64,000 nucleotides of DNA from Hyaloperonospora brassicae (taxonomy: Eukaryota; Oomycota; Peronosporomycetes; Peronosporales; Peronosporaceae). The notes beneath the pieces are model-generated. The model worked only from the letters and a program-made list of their open reading frames with translations. It searched no databases and had not been told where the DNA came from. Below, piece by piece: positions 1 to 12,270 of this stretch (positions are counted from its first letter, which is position 1; each line of letters begins with the position of its first letter). Made by a program: the position numbers and the translations under genes. Location: assembly GCA_947650285.1 (NCBI GenBank), contig CANTFL010001451.1:1-64000 (forward strand), in the 5' to 3' direction.

Positions 1-2780
1 CCACGAAAGTCAATCTTGTCGCTTGAATGAAAGCAGAGTCCATGCGACTTGGTTCCTTGCAAGTAACGAAAAATGTGCTTCACCGCCGTCCAATTTTCTT
101 GCTGCGGGTTCTACATGAAGCGTGAGACGTACCCCACAGCATACGCAATGTCCGGGCGCGTCGCAATCGTCAAGTGTATTAAAGCTCCCACAGCTTCACG
201 AAACGGAACGTCGATCTCGGCCGCTTCACTGCTTGCGACAAGCCGAGTGCTCAAATCGACCAGACTTGTTGTGGCCTCGCACTCATGCATGCCGAAATGC
301 TTGAGGACGTCGTTGGCATACCGTTGCTGGTGTGGTGAAGTCGATCTCACAAAATTGCTTGAGTGAGGGTCGGGCCACCGATCCACGTCCCAAAATTTGA
401 TTAGTGACTTTGCCACACCGGCACATCGTCACGCTGCCATCCAAGCCGTCCACCAGTTCGATGCCCAGTACAAAAGTATACTTGCCACTGTCGGTCATCT
501 CGAAGCGCGTCTTGAGATCATCCCTCGTGTGTGCAATCTCATCGAGCGAGATGCCGGTCACCAACACGTCATCCACGTAAACCAGCACGAGCACACAGTG
601 ACCATCGACCACTTTGATGTAGAGACATGGGTCGAACGCCGACACTTCGAAACCGATGGAGCACACGAACTCGTCGAAGTCTCGTTCCACACGCGCGAAG
701 CTTGCTTGAGACCGTAGATCGCCTTCACCAACTCCAAACAATCAAAGTCGCCATCCATCTCGACGCCTTCTGGTACCACTCAGTACACCTTCTCCTTCAT
801 CACACCGTAGAGAAAAGCTGTCACCACATCGAGTTGATCCAGTGGACAGTCGAAGTATTTGACGATCGCGATTACCATGCGTAGGGTCACGTATTTGACC
901 ACCGTCGAGAATGTTTTGGTGTCGTCATTGCCATATTCTGCTTGAAGTCCTTCGCAACGAGACGTGTCTTGAGTTTCTCGATCGATCCACTCGCTTCGCG
1001 CTTAATCTTGAGCACCTAATTGGTCCCGATAGCGCGTTGGTTGCTCGTCAACTTGGCAGCACAAAGCCACCGGAAATCGCATCGACTCGAGCTCGGGTCG
1101 AATGGCTTTGCGCCAGTGAACTTGATCAGGTTTGCTGGTGGTATCCTGAAACGTTGCAGGCTCAGCCAGATCAGTCGCCTCCACTGCATTTTCGCTTGCA
1201 CGCCAGAAAGTGGGAGGCGTGGAGTCATCATCTTGATCGCTGATGTCCTCTTTTATCTTCTTCTTCGCCGGCATGGCTTGGCGCTTCTCTTCCACTTGAT
1301 CGACTTTTAAGGTCGCGATCGAATGAGCTGTCCGGCGCACTTGCCTCCTCCAACCGAGGTATGAAGAAGGGCTGAATGCACAACATTGCTGCTTTGCCGG
1401 GTCTTTTGCTTCCCGGTTTGCTTGTAGTTGGTCGCGCGCACATCATTGTCGTTGATGTCGAGAAGCTCGAGGTCCAACGTTTCATCATCAACTTCTTCAA
1501 TTGATGGCTCCATCGAAAATGCAAAAGATGACTCGTCGAAGTAGACATCACGGCTGATCGCCACTTGTCCGGCCTCGATATCGAACACGCGATATGCCTG
1601 GACACTTCTTCTTAGCTCATGAAGATGCCGACACAAGCCTTGGGGTACCACTTGAGACGCTTTCGTTCGGAGTCAAGATGTATATTTGGCACCCAAAAAT
1701 GCGCATGTGCTTGACACTTGGCTTTGAGCCACACACGATCTCGAACAGCGTTTTGAGCGGGATCTTGGGCGATGGCAAATGATTCTTGATGTATATCGCC
1801 GTCATTGCCGCTTCAGCCCAGAAGCACTTCTCCAGCTTTGCATGGTGTAGCAAGCTGCTTCCGATCGTGAAAATGGTTCGTATCGCGCGTTCTGCGGTGG
1901 CGTTGGTCTGGTGTGCATACGGCACCGTGACCTGCTTCTCGATACCTTGATATTCGTAGAAGGTCTTGATCGAGTTGGTCGCAAACTCAGGCGCCCCATC
2001 ATGCCGAACGAACTTGGTCTTCTTGCCGAACTGCGTCTGTATCTTGAGAATGTAGCTCCTGATAAAGTCTTCACTCTCAGACTTGGATCGCAGACAGAAG
2101 CCCTTCATGCACCCGCTTGCTTCGTCAACCACAAGCAGCAAGTATCTGCTGCCGCCGATCGAGATGTCGAAGTGCAGCAACTCGAACACACCATATTGAC
2201 GCTTGTCATGGTTGGTTGGGAATGGTTTTTGGACCATCTTCCCTTGCTGACAACCGCGACACACACTTGGCCCAGTCGAGTTGAGAAGAGCCTTGGCTTC
2301 CTTGATCATGCCGGTGTCCACCATCGTGCGCAGAACATCGAGGGGTGCATGACCCATGCGCGCGTGCAAGTCGATGGTCCCGTTGCGTGTCGCTGCATTC
2401 GCCGGTCGTTGAGGAGTTCGCAGCCAGTAGAGTCCATCGACGAAATCCGCTGTTGCCACAACTTGCGTGAAATTCTTGCACGTTACTAGCATCTTGGACC
2501 CATCTAACACGACTTGGAACTTGCCACCCTTGTTGATCTGCGGCACCGAAAGTAGATTCTTGCTCATACTTGGCACAAACAGCGCGTCCTTAATTTCGAT
2601 GGTGCGCTCTTCACCATTGGGCAGGATCACCAATTCCATGATGGTTCCCACACCCTTGATTGCAGCCTTGCTGCCATCGGCCATCGACAGCTCGTCTTCC
2701 ACTCGCTCATTCAGGCTTGCAAACTTGGCCTTGGCCTTTCGTTGCAGATGATGGCATAGTAGTTTATGAAATCTGTTCAT
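1..2780 (-). mobile_element. Decayed Ty1/copia retrotransposon pol region (copy A)
   Basis: Remains of a copia-type polyprotein read on the minus strand. From high to low coordinates come a protease remnant, an integrase zinc-binding (GAG-pre-integrase) segment, the integrase core, a degraded linker and a reverse transcriptase running off the window edge. The integrase-before-RT order is diagnostic of Ty1/copia. The RT part (about 111–1600) is spread over several frames: pieces with an LVYVDDVLVTG-type catalytic motif near 550–600 and a YGLKQA-type motif near 690–740 do not share one frame. The final part (111–416) resembles the RT/RNase H junction, with ATRPDIAYAVG. The element therefore looks dead. 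No gag is seen. Confidence 0.85.
1617..2780 (-). pseudogene. copia protease/integrase open segment
   Basis: A 387-codon open stretch of the copia polyprotein. It begins in the C-terminal half of the aspartic protease; the catalytic DSGA box is absent, so the start is artificial. It then has a GAG-pre-integrase His/Cys module (HARMGH ... CRGCQQGK, about residues 138–180) and the integrase core. Candidate catalytic acidic residues lie in [17 protein letters not shown] and [10 protein letters not shown], matching the D,D,E pattern of retroviral-type integrases. The reading frame ends early, before RT. It is a relic of a transposon protein, not a host gene. Confidence 0.8.
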
Positions 2781-3618
2781 TCACAGTCTCAACGTACAAA
2801 CACAACAATCGCCGAGTGAAGTCGGCGACACGGGCTGGTACGTCAGTATAAACTCCTACGCGGTTCGCCCCTTCGGGTTCAGTTGTGGCTTTCGCCTAGC
2901 TTATTCCTTACGACCAATCCTTCAGAAGCCTGCCTGAGCTCAGCAGCTACTAAACTTCTCTTTTCCTATGACCTCACACCTAAAGATGGAAGACGACGCA
3001 GTACGCGCTTTTACAGGTCACCAGGCGTAGTGTCCGCCCGACTAGAATATTATCGGTACCCTCGGCTGAAGCCCGCCGGCTTGTCCCTCGACAAGCCTTT
3101 CTACGGTGACTTCTGTTGGGTCATCGACTTGTCACTTGACAAGACTCAAAAAGTGCCGGCTATTGGGGCACTGGCTCGTCGTCGACGAGGCTCTTTCTTT
3201 CGCTGGTAGCGAGTGTTGCCCACACCGGGTCTCCCTAATCTCTTGGTGCTACCAGTCGAAAACTCCACAAGCTATGCCTCTCGAGGTTCGACGGCAGGTA
3301 TAATCTAGCCCCCGCAGGGACTTACCTTAAAGTGTGCACGTGTTTTGGAACTAGATAATCATGCTCTGTATTGTTTTATCCCTTCTGCTATCGCTGAACT
3401 GTTGATTGGTCCTCTGTTCTTTTCCGTTTCCCTTCTACGTAAACTAAATGTAACGGATCCTCGTCAATCTTCTCGCACGCTGCACCACGCTCTATCTTCG
3501 ACGACCTTCAATTCGACGACCTCGATATCGACGAACCCAGTTCGACGACCTCGACCTCGACGACCACCGATTTATTAGCGATCCAAGTATGTAGGAAGTT
3601 TACCACTAAATTCCTACA
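2781..3618 (-). repeat. Copia 5′ leader/LTR-like sequence, copy A
   Basis: This non-coding stretch lies immediately upstream, in minus-strand sense, of the protease remnant. It is matched by 4350–4935: about 260 bp are nearly identical (2781–3040 versus 4352–4620), after which similarity falls but remains visible. It probably ends at 3618, where the minus strand reads TGTAGGAATTTAGTGG, a plausible LTR start with TG. A run of CGACGACCTCGA-like units lies at 3500–3570. The exact LTR limits cannot be set because the other LTR is outside the window. Confidence 0.5.
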
Positions 3619-3619
3619 T
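3589..3619. repeat. Short perfect inverted repeat at element edge
   Basis: ATGTAGGAA at 3589–3597 and TTCCTACAT at 3611–3619 are perfect inverted copies separated by 13 bp. They sit at the junction between the copia leader of copy A and the start of the second element's fragments, so they are probably the outer edge of an LTR. Confidence 0.6.
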
Positions 3620-3624
3620 CACAC

Positions 3625-3731
3625 CAGTCGAAGTATTTGACGATCGTGATTACCATGCGTAGGGTCACGTATTTGACCACCGTCGAGAATGTTTTGGTGT
3701 CGTCAATGCCATATTTCTGTTTGAAGCTGTT
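3625..3731 (-). mobile_element. Copia reverse-transcriptase fragment (copy B)
   Basis: About 105 bp nearly identical to 847–953 of copy A, including TATTTGACGATCG and GAGAATGTTTTGGTGTCGTCA. It is an isolated slice of RT-coding sequence from the same copia family. It is followed at 3732–4018 by about 290 bp with no match elsewhere in the window. Copy B is therefore a rearranged or internally deleted relative of copy A. Confidence 0.7.
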
Positions 3732-4018
3732 AAAGTCTTGAGAGCACTGGGAGAGTATACGAAGCTTGAAGAACGCTAAAGATGCCTACACCGCAAAGTG
3801 AAGACGACTTGTGCTAGAGAAGAAATGTTTGGAAGTGATTGATTTATAGGTTTTTCTCTCTGCCTACCCTAGACTGCATTCAATCACGTGGTGCATCTAA
3901 TCAACCTGATTTACACGCGTCCAGTCATCCTACGCGTCTAATCATCTCTGAGGTAATTACCGACGTAAAAACTATCCCGTAAGAACTACGCTTGAAGTTC
4001 GGATTGTACCGGTAACCC

Positions 4019-4935
4019 TCAATACCGCTGTATCCACGACATTGCCTCGGGCTTATGCGTGGCCACATGCATCTTTTGACCGTCGAATTCGACTTGAAAC
4101 TTGCCACCCTTGTTGATCTGCGGCACCGACAGCATATTCTTGCTCATGCTCGGCACAAACAGCGCGTCCTTAATTTCGATGGTGCGCTCTTCACCATCGG
4201 GCAGGATCACCAATTCCATGATGGTTCCCACACCCTTGATTGCAGCCTTGCTGCCATCGGCCATCGACAGCTCGCCTTCCTCCCGCTCATTCAGGCTTGC
4301 AAACTTGGCCTTGGCCTTTCGTTGCAGATGATGCATAGTAGTTTATGAAATCTGTTCATTCACAGTCTCAACGTACAAACACAACAATCGCCGAGTGAAG
4401 TCGGCGACACGGGCTGGTACGTCAGTATAAACTCCTACGCGGTTCGCCCCTTCGGGTTCAGTTGTGGCTTTCGCCTAGCTTATTCCTTACGACCAATCCT
4501 TCAGAAGCCTGCCTGAGCTCAGCAGCTACTAAACTTCTCTCTTCCTATGACCTCACACCTAAAGATGGAAGACGACGCAGTACGCGCTTATACAGGTCAC
4601 TAGGCGTAGTGTCCGCCCGACACTAAAGGTTTTCGGTGCCCTCGACTAAGGCCTACCGGATCGTCGCTGAGACAAGTCTTCGGAAAAAGGGGTCTTCCCT
4701 TAAGTCTCTCCAGTTCGTCTTTGACGAAACTCACAACGGTCTCTTTGCTAAGGTTTACCGGCTCGTCGATGACGAAATTCCTTCTTTTTGTAGTAGCAAG
4801 CGCTGCCCAACCCGGGCCTTCCTTGACTCTTGGCGCTACCAGTCGGTACCTCGTCAATCTATACCTCTCGAGGTTTGACGGCAGGCATAATCTATCCTTC
4901 GCAGGGACAGTGAGTGTACGCATGTTTTGGAACTA
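4019..4935 (-). mobile_element. Second copia copy: protease remnant plus leader (copy B)
   Basis: 4019–4350 encodes the same protease-end peptide as copy A (shared [15 protein letters not shown] and [15 protein letters not shown]) with a few substitutions, but integrase is missing: the frame stops just after the homologous stretch. 4352–4935 repeats the copy A leader. Both copies join the leader to the protease remnant at the same point, with gag and the protease active site absent. Either they descend from one already deleted parent or one duplicated locally. Confidence 0.75.
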
Positions 4936-4949
4936 GAGAATTATGCCTG

Positions 4950-7670
4950 TATTTTTTTATCTCTTTTGCTGTGTCGCAGAGCCAGTTTGAATGGATCTCT
5001 GTCCTCCCTAGTTCTGATACAAATTAAGTGATGAATCTGTCGTTCGATCTTCACGCATTCTGCACAGTAAACAGAGTTTGCCTACCCTCGAGTCGCCGAA
5101 ACTTGTGTCGCCGACGCGTAGTCGCTGATATTTGAACTGCCGACTCCAATTTCGCTGATACCGATTCGCTTAATCCCAAACTGGTATCGAGAGGATTAAA
5201 AAGTCTCTGCACCATAGTTTTCTACCTCACGAGCACTCTGACATTATTGATACTTTTTGCGCATGTATCTCATGTGCAGTCAGACCTTATTGTTGCTAGT
5301 TCTTTGGGGACCTCACGTGCAGTCTAACGTGAGTGTTGATATTGCTGTTTTGTTCTCGATCTCTTGTACGATCTGATGTTAACGTTGTTGTTGTGTTTCT
5401 TCGATCTTGTGCGACCTGTGACTAGACATAAAGAGATCGAAGGACGCTTTTTTGAGACGAAGAGAATAGATCATTGAGCCATTTTGCCGCTTAACTTTTG
5501 CTTATAGACGCATATTGACTAGAGAAAAATGCTGATGTTGATATTTGATACACTTATCGTAGGCAGCAGCCTGCTTATCCTTACTAGATAGATAAATTGT
5601 AATGGAATTTGCTTTCGATTATTTCTACCACGTGCAATACGTAGTGTGATTTGAGAGTGATAGTCCGTAATAGCTCTAGTTGCAGCAACGTCTTGTACGG
5701 CACGATTTTCTTGTTTACAGCGTTTTCATAGAGGCTGCTGCATGTGTTCAACGTTGTTGGCGCTAACGGATAGACCTTGCTTGAGGTCAAGCGGCATGAC
5801 AGACGCCCGGCCGAAGGCATGCCACATCAGGCACACAAGTGTAGCATCCTGGTAGTCCATTGAAATCGTGGCAGTCATGTCTACGTGTTACATAAGTTAT
5901 AGAATTTTCACCTTTTGCATATGATGCAGCTTTCTCTACAAATCCTCTCACTCTTGTCATGCAGTGCTACCGCAGAGTGCGTGCCATACCAAGTAGTATG
6001 TCGTATACGATTGATCTTTGCAAAGCAAATAAACGTAGCATCCACTTCGTTACTTGACTGTAATAGAAGAGCACTCTGTTTATAAGCTCAATTCTCCATA
6101 ACTGCTCTTGAGGTAGGCGAGGTGCATGGCAAACTTCTTCATTACAGCGACGAATAAAGTACCAGATGGATCACTGAGGATAGACGTTTAAGCCGTTTTA
6201 CTGTGAGGGACTTTGACGGAGAAATTATACTAATTTGTTTACTGCTGCAAACATGGCTGACTTAGTGTTGACTGGCACTAACGACTGAATGCTCATGTTC
6301 TTGTGCGGTCTTGTTCTTGAAGTATACGAGCGTTAATTGGGGTTATATTCACTTAAATGCAGCTATGACTATGCATTTGTAAACTGCGCAGATACACTCC
6401 CACAATACCCTTAGTGGCTATTTAATTGTGGAGACTACTTTGCAGTGGTGTATGGCTACAATAAAAAATTAAGTGAAATAGGTAATAATTAACAGAGGTG
6501 CCGACCTCGTCGAAATTTTTCACAATATGCTACAGAAAGTGACTTGGACTTGGTATAGTATGAAAATCAAACATATTTCTGACTTTGTTCCAACAAAATA
6601 AGTCGGATCCATGTCGTAATGGATATGCCCTACCCCTAATAGCCCGATTTGCTAAAACTGCAAAATGATGGATCATGGATTGGCATTAATTAAATGGCAA
6701 TCTCCTATTGGTCCACCATCGCATACTGAGGGCAAAAAAATGTTTGTCGGAATTGTGATCATATTCAACCATAGTTAGAGTTGAGCTCTACTGACTCATG
6801 TCTCACAATGAATATGATGCTGACTACCTGCTCACCACGCAGCGTGCGTATCTATCACTGGTTGATGATGTGTTGGCTGGTGCAATCGCCATTGTGAACC
6901 AATATGCAGCGCGTTGTGACCTATTGCCGACTGTTACCTACACAAGCAATAGTTTAACTAAGCGCATGAACAGTCATGTTGTTACACAGCATTCGCTGAG
7001 AGTATTCACATTGACACGCAAGCTTTTATGTCGTAGAACGCGATTCCGCCGTACCACAGTATGGCCGTGCAAGCCAGCATGTCAACTGTCGTCCTATTAG
7101 ATCATGACCATCACGTAGACGATGGATCGGGCTTTGACAACCGACGAGTGAAGATGGTGTTAGAGATGGTCGAAAAAGGTTCGACGATGCCTCATCTGAG
7201 ACGTCACGACGATAGCTTAATCAAGAGAGCATAATGAGAGCGACATCGAGTCGAATTGGTCCGGCATTGCGCGATCAATCACATCGAGATGGCTGTATAT
7301 AGTCTTGACCAGCTGAGGCTCAGGAGAAGCTTGCAGTCGACGATCAAATATGGTGGCGCAAGTCGCTGAGATCTAAACGAGACGGGGGCTGACAGTTTGC
7401 ATCACGGCTGATCCGACATTATGTATGTACGTTATTGACAACCAACAGGTCGCCAGCATAAGATACGTAGAGGCTGTAGCGGCCATGTGAGAAAGTCGGT
7501 GCATCTATCAAACAACATGTGTTCGCACACTCGCCTTCTTTAACGGATATGATATTGACAAAACGAAGGGATGTCATTGTGCACTCGGGCAGACAAACGC
7601 GCACCACTGCCTCTCATCAGTCACGTCGTTTGATCTGGTGTGGCGTACGCCATCGACATTTCCCTCTCAA
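4950..7670. other. Intergenic, no supported gene
   Basis: About 2.7 kb of AT-richer sequence with only short ORFs (longest about 100 codons, 6798–7100) and no recognisable domain. 4950–5220 may be further degraded copia leader. I see no RNA gene. Confidence 0.5.
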
Positions 7671-7672
7671 TA

Positions 7673-9788
7673 ATGACCGTGGTCAATGTCAGTGTCGCCG
7701 TCCTCGGCCCCGTCGACAGCGGTCGACGAGTCTCGAGCGGGCGCTGAGCACGTGCGTTTCCACTGCTGTGCTGGACAAGAGTCCGCAAAGGCAGCGCCGC
7801 GGCATCACGCTGGACTTGGGCTTCTCGAGCGTCATTCTCGACGCCACGGGACAAGGACCATCACTCGAAACTGACGCTCGTGGACTGTCCCGGTCACGCA
7901 TCGTTGTTCCAATCGGTTTTGGGAGGTGTAGCCATCATGTACACCGTCGTGCTGGTTGTTGACTGCCGCAAAGGGCTCAAGGCCCAGACGGTCGAGAGTC
8001 TGGTGCTCGCGTCGCTCCTGTCGCAGTGGAACGTGAATGCAGCGCTGACCAAGACGGACCTCCTGTCTCCATCGATGTGGAAAGGTCAGCTGCGATTGAA
8101 GCGGTGACGCGCGAGATACAGACGTTCATTGCCACACACTTTGTGGCGCTCAAGGACGCGGCGGTTCCAGTCGTGTCTGTGGCCGTGGGGCTTAACCGCA
8201 ACTTGCAAGGTATTGTGCATCGCATGGGCGTGCTGCGTACCCATTTGAGGGTGCCAGAACGTGATGCTCGAGGAGATTTTCGTCTTGCAGTGGACCACTG
8301 CTTTGCTGTACCAGGACAGGGCACAGTGCTCACTGGAACATTGCTGTTTGGCGCGCTATCGCGAGGAAGTGAGCTGAAACTGCTGGCCATTGGAGTCAAA
8401 ACTTGCGAAAAGACGACAGGTGTTTTGACAAGGCGTCGAGAGCCGCAGACAGGGCGATCGAGTTGGGCTGCGCGTGACGGAATCGGTCCGGCACTGGTGA
8501 AACGAGCGGTGGCAGTGTCGCCGCCGCGGATCTTGACTGCTGTGATGCAGGTGGTCATTGCGGTGGCGCTTGTACCGCTCTTCCAAGGCATAGTGTGCAA
8601 TAATGGAGCCAAGCGTCATTCTACGGTGGGACATACGACTGTGATAGCGACGGCGACATTCTTTGCCCGATTGGGAGGAACAGAAGACGATGCTGGACAT
8701 ATGTTGAAAGAGAAGTTTGATCCGTTGGTGATGTACGAGCACGTGCCAGATCTTGGTTTCAAATACAGCAATCGTGACGGCAAGGATAGCAATGACGCAG
8801 CTGTAATTTTTGCGCTGCTTCAATCCGAACATGCTGTCTTTTGTCCACCGGTGGCGCTTGTCGTGTGCTCACGTCTCAATCTGGATGCGAGACGCTTTTC
8901 GTGTCGTCTGGCTTTCTATGGCGCTGTCGACATGGTTGCGGGGTCAAGTAGCAAGGAACTGAGCACGCTGTCACCTATTCACCGCTGAGCTGTGAGCCTG
9001 GCTGACATGCGAATCGGCCGGGTGGAAAGTCGAGATGGCTATGTGGATAGAGTGGTCGCTTTAAGAAGCGATGGCAATGCAGACAGAAGTGAGATAATTG
9101 GTCGTGACACGTTCTCGAAACGTGTAAAGTGGAGCGTTTACCAGGGCTCGGCGGTGTTGTTTGAGAAAGCACGAATGTCGGGAGTTATGCTTAGGCCTTT
9201 TGGTACGTCCGGCAAGTTTTACATCGCGTTGGTACCAAGTAGCGTGACGTCAAATGTGCTCCAACATGGGGTCTCGGCTTCAGGAGAGAAGCTTGTGTTG
9301 CGCTTCTTGAAGTTGATCACGTTGAAGGCACCAAAGTGACATGGACAGCTACATAGGACTGCAAAATGTGCTGCTAAAACAATCAAAAGCCTGTCGTTCA
9401 GTCTGACGATAGGCCTTTGTTTCTTCATGATACTCCTTCGCTTGATCCGGAAGCTGTCCAGGCACCGATACCACTTCCAGATGACAAACAAGTGTCAAGC
9501 GACACTGATGAGCTTTCTACCGACAATGTACTCGCTGTCGATGCACAAAATGATGCACTTGCGCCAAGTGCTGCCCGAAGTGGAAGATTCGAGCGTCTTA
9601 AGGGCGAGACAAGTGCAACTGAAAGGAACCCGTTCGCCATTGTTCCGGGGCTGTTCGGAGATGAGCGAGAAGCACGTGATGCTGTAGGCTGCCGCGTGCG
9701 ATGCGTCACTTGTCATAAGGAGGATACGGATGAAGGTGAGATCGAGAGACCGTTTGTCAAGGCTGGCAAGGATCGCGTCGGCTTCTAA
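7673..9788 (+). pseudogene. EEFSEC: Selenocysteine-specific elongation factor (eEFSec/SelB) pseudogene
   Basis: eEFSec is the GTPase that carries Sec-tRNA to the ribosome at UGA/SECIS sites. An ATG at 7673 starts a recognisable N-terminus (VVNVSVAVLG), but the P-loop that should read GHxDSGKT is GPVDSGRR, and the frame ends soon after. Homology resumes in other frames: switch region RGITLDLGFS (about 7797), DCPGHASLF (about 7882), TKTDLL (about 8049), domain II DHCFAVPGQGTVLTGTLL (about 8295–8348), GDRVGLRV (about 8455) and IGPALV (about 8482). The C-terminal domain with SGKF is near 9210. I count at least five frame changes (about 7725, 7870, 8068, 8430–8450, 8470–8480), a stop at 8986–8988 and loss of the nucleotide-binding lysine. 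A second domain-like piece follows at 9417–9788. Family identity is firm; inactivity follows from the sequence as given. Confidence 0.88.
9417..9788 (+). pseudogene. Second C-terminal β-domain-like piece of the eEFSec remnant
   Basis: An open stretch whose end (NPFAIVPGLFGDEREARDAV ... GEIERPFVKAGKDRVGF) has the same layout as the eEFSec C-terminal domain at about 9090–9235: GLF/DxFxKE, a central hydrophobic strand, then FGxSGKF. This suggests an extended or duplicated C-terminal module in the ancestral gene. It lies about 75 bp beyond the previous stop, on the same strand. The preceding 40 residues are acidic and low in complexity. It could instead be a small unrelated ORF, but the domain-like pattern and adjacency favour the eEFSec tail. 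Confidence 0.45.
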
Positions 9789-9789
9789 G

Positions 9790-12240
9790 GATGTGGAGGC
9801 ACGATGGCGAATGTACGAGACTTTGTTGAGATGTATTGATACGCGTCGGACACTTTTGATGCAGCCTCAAGCTGTTGAGGTTGATCGATGGGGTATCATC
9901 ACAGCAAAAGCAGCTTATCGGTGCTGAATATGCGTACAGCTACATGTGGTGACATCCCGACCGGCGTGATGATGGTCGTGCGTATTTATCCGCCACGACT
10001 GAAGAAGTGATCGTTGTACAACGCGTGTGCATCTTTGGACATTGCCGCCGCGTGAGATTGCGAGCAACAACGATGCATTTTAGACCCTATGATGTGATTA
10101 CTACTGCCACCTGTTTGCTGCATGACGACTGTGCTCCGATGATTCTACAGCATGTGTAACTGATTAATGGAGATAGTTTGGGTCTGTCTCGCTGGAGTGT
10201 ACGAGGCTGAATCAAAGTTTTGCTTACACGATGTTTAGCATTAAGCTTTGAAGGCTTTAAATGTTAAAATAGCATTGTCACGCCGATCATGCGTGAAAGG
10301 CCAGTTTCACACCGCTCAGTACGCTTGGCACTCCTGGTACCAGTACTCGGGAAGGCTGACACGTTGAGCTAAGAATTGGTATACCAGTGCCACTGCGTAT
10401 GCAGTATATGTGACTTGGGCTCTTTCACATCATGTGTACGAATGCCCAGAATTTGACGGGTATTGTGAAGGGCGCAGAGTCATTGGTCGTGCCCAGGTCC
10501 ACACTGACCCTGGACAAGCATTTTTAGCGATACCGGGCCTTGCGGATACGTATGGAGTAACAGCAAGACATGAGAACAAGATTTGCGTGGGTATGATTTG
10601 ATCGGGCGCAAGTCACAAAGAGATTGGATTGGCTACAAGCTGGCTATGCAGGTTCAGTAGATCCTTTGTGTGTCAGTGCATGTGGGAGTGCTGGCTCTCA
10701 CAAATCGTTCCGAGAAGTACATATAGCTGAGTCGCTTGCTACAACGGTCAAGCGTGTGCAGTGGACTTCTTAGTCCCGACGAGGCTCAACAAAAGTCAAC
10801 TATTGCGGGGTCGAGCGTTTGGCAATTGAAAGGTAAGCATGCCGAGGACTTCGTAAATCAGGATGATACTGCTCCAGAGGCAGCACGAGAGATATGCAGG
10901 GTGGATATAAAAGCTACACGCTGCTTTTTCCACCCCATTTTGCTTTGCTCGCTGAAGTGATATCACGATGTCTCAGCATCAATCGCATGGTGATAGTAAA
11001 GGGCTTGCTGATAGCGACATAGCTGGGGTCTGAACGAAACAGTGATTGAATTGCTCGCGTCGCTCACCATTGACGCAGACCGAGTATTCTGCCTGGTACG
11101 GACGGGAAGCGAGAATCAGACATTACAGTCCGAAAAGGGATGGAGATCGACTGAACGCTGCTGTATTTTCTGCTGTTGATGACATCGCAAGCCGAAATAT
11201 GGTTCCATCCGTCCTCGGTCGCGGACTCCTGTGCAGAAACCCGTAGAATTTTCCAGGCTACATTGTAGACCTGGCCACTCACTCTCGTAGCTTGTCGAGC
11301 TTGCCTATCCTTTGCGGGCTGGTGTAGTATGGCATGTGATCTTGCGACGAAGCTGCAGTCTGTTTTTCTCGCTCTGACTTTCGTGTCTTTTATATAGCAT
11401 ATAAGGATGATGGCAACGTATGCGATTGGAACCGAGTCGACTGACTAACATTGTGAGCTTGTGGACATTTCTGTTGCTTTTACAGACAAGCTGGTCTATG
11501 GGATCCGGATGCTTCTCCGTGTTAGGTTATGACATTGCGCGGCGGAAGTTCGTTAGCACGTCATGGGGCACATTGGGCGACGTGGGACGAGTGCGTGGGA
11601 CCTGATGAGCGATGGGGCATTGCCGGCAAGGGAGTCAAGGGAAGCTGATAGTCGCGTGGTCAAGTCAAGGGAGACAAGACAGCAAGCAGATACGACGATG
11701 TCAGCGTCAAGTTTGAGGATAGCGATAGCAGCGTTGTGACGACGCCTTCTTGGTGCAGAACGCCAAAGTGAGCGTTAGTGCGAAAGTCAACACGAGTCGT
11801 AGCATCAGTTCAACATGTGCTTTGTCAAGTTGCGAACATACTTAATTGCCGTTCGACACAGCAAACTATACAGCACAACGATAGCTGGCAGCATGAATCT
11901 TTCTGTCGAGCCGTCCAGAACTGCCTCTAATCACCACACATCAGCATTCTCTTACCTTAAACACCAATAAAACCTACTCACACGGGTCAACCCATCACAT
12001 CTTTTGGTCTCGTCGACTCCGTCGTCTCATTTAGTATAAAATGAATGCCGTGTCCCATGTGCCGCCACTCACGCGCCCGTTTTTTGCGCCATTTAACTTC
12101 ATTTTGAACTTGGCTCACCGCCGCGTCTCAGGCCACTTCTCTTACAGTTGAAGTAGTCCATTTTCCATATCCATGTTTCTTAGCGTATATGAATGAATTG
12201 TTTTCCATGACCACTCCGCCGCCGCCCCGCGTGCTTCTTT
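9790..12240. other. Decayed or non-coding sequence, no intact gene
   Basis: Short plus-strand fragments look protein-like but match nothing I recognise: 10410–10601 (ECPEFDGYCEG ... GQAFLAIPGLADTYGVTARH), 10736–10960 and 11046–11246. Frames change between them, as expected of an old pseudogene. 11600–12240 shows nothing. I do not assign a function. Confidence 0.35.
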
Positions 12241-12270
12241 GTCATTTTCCATTCTGCTCTCCCATTCGCA

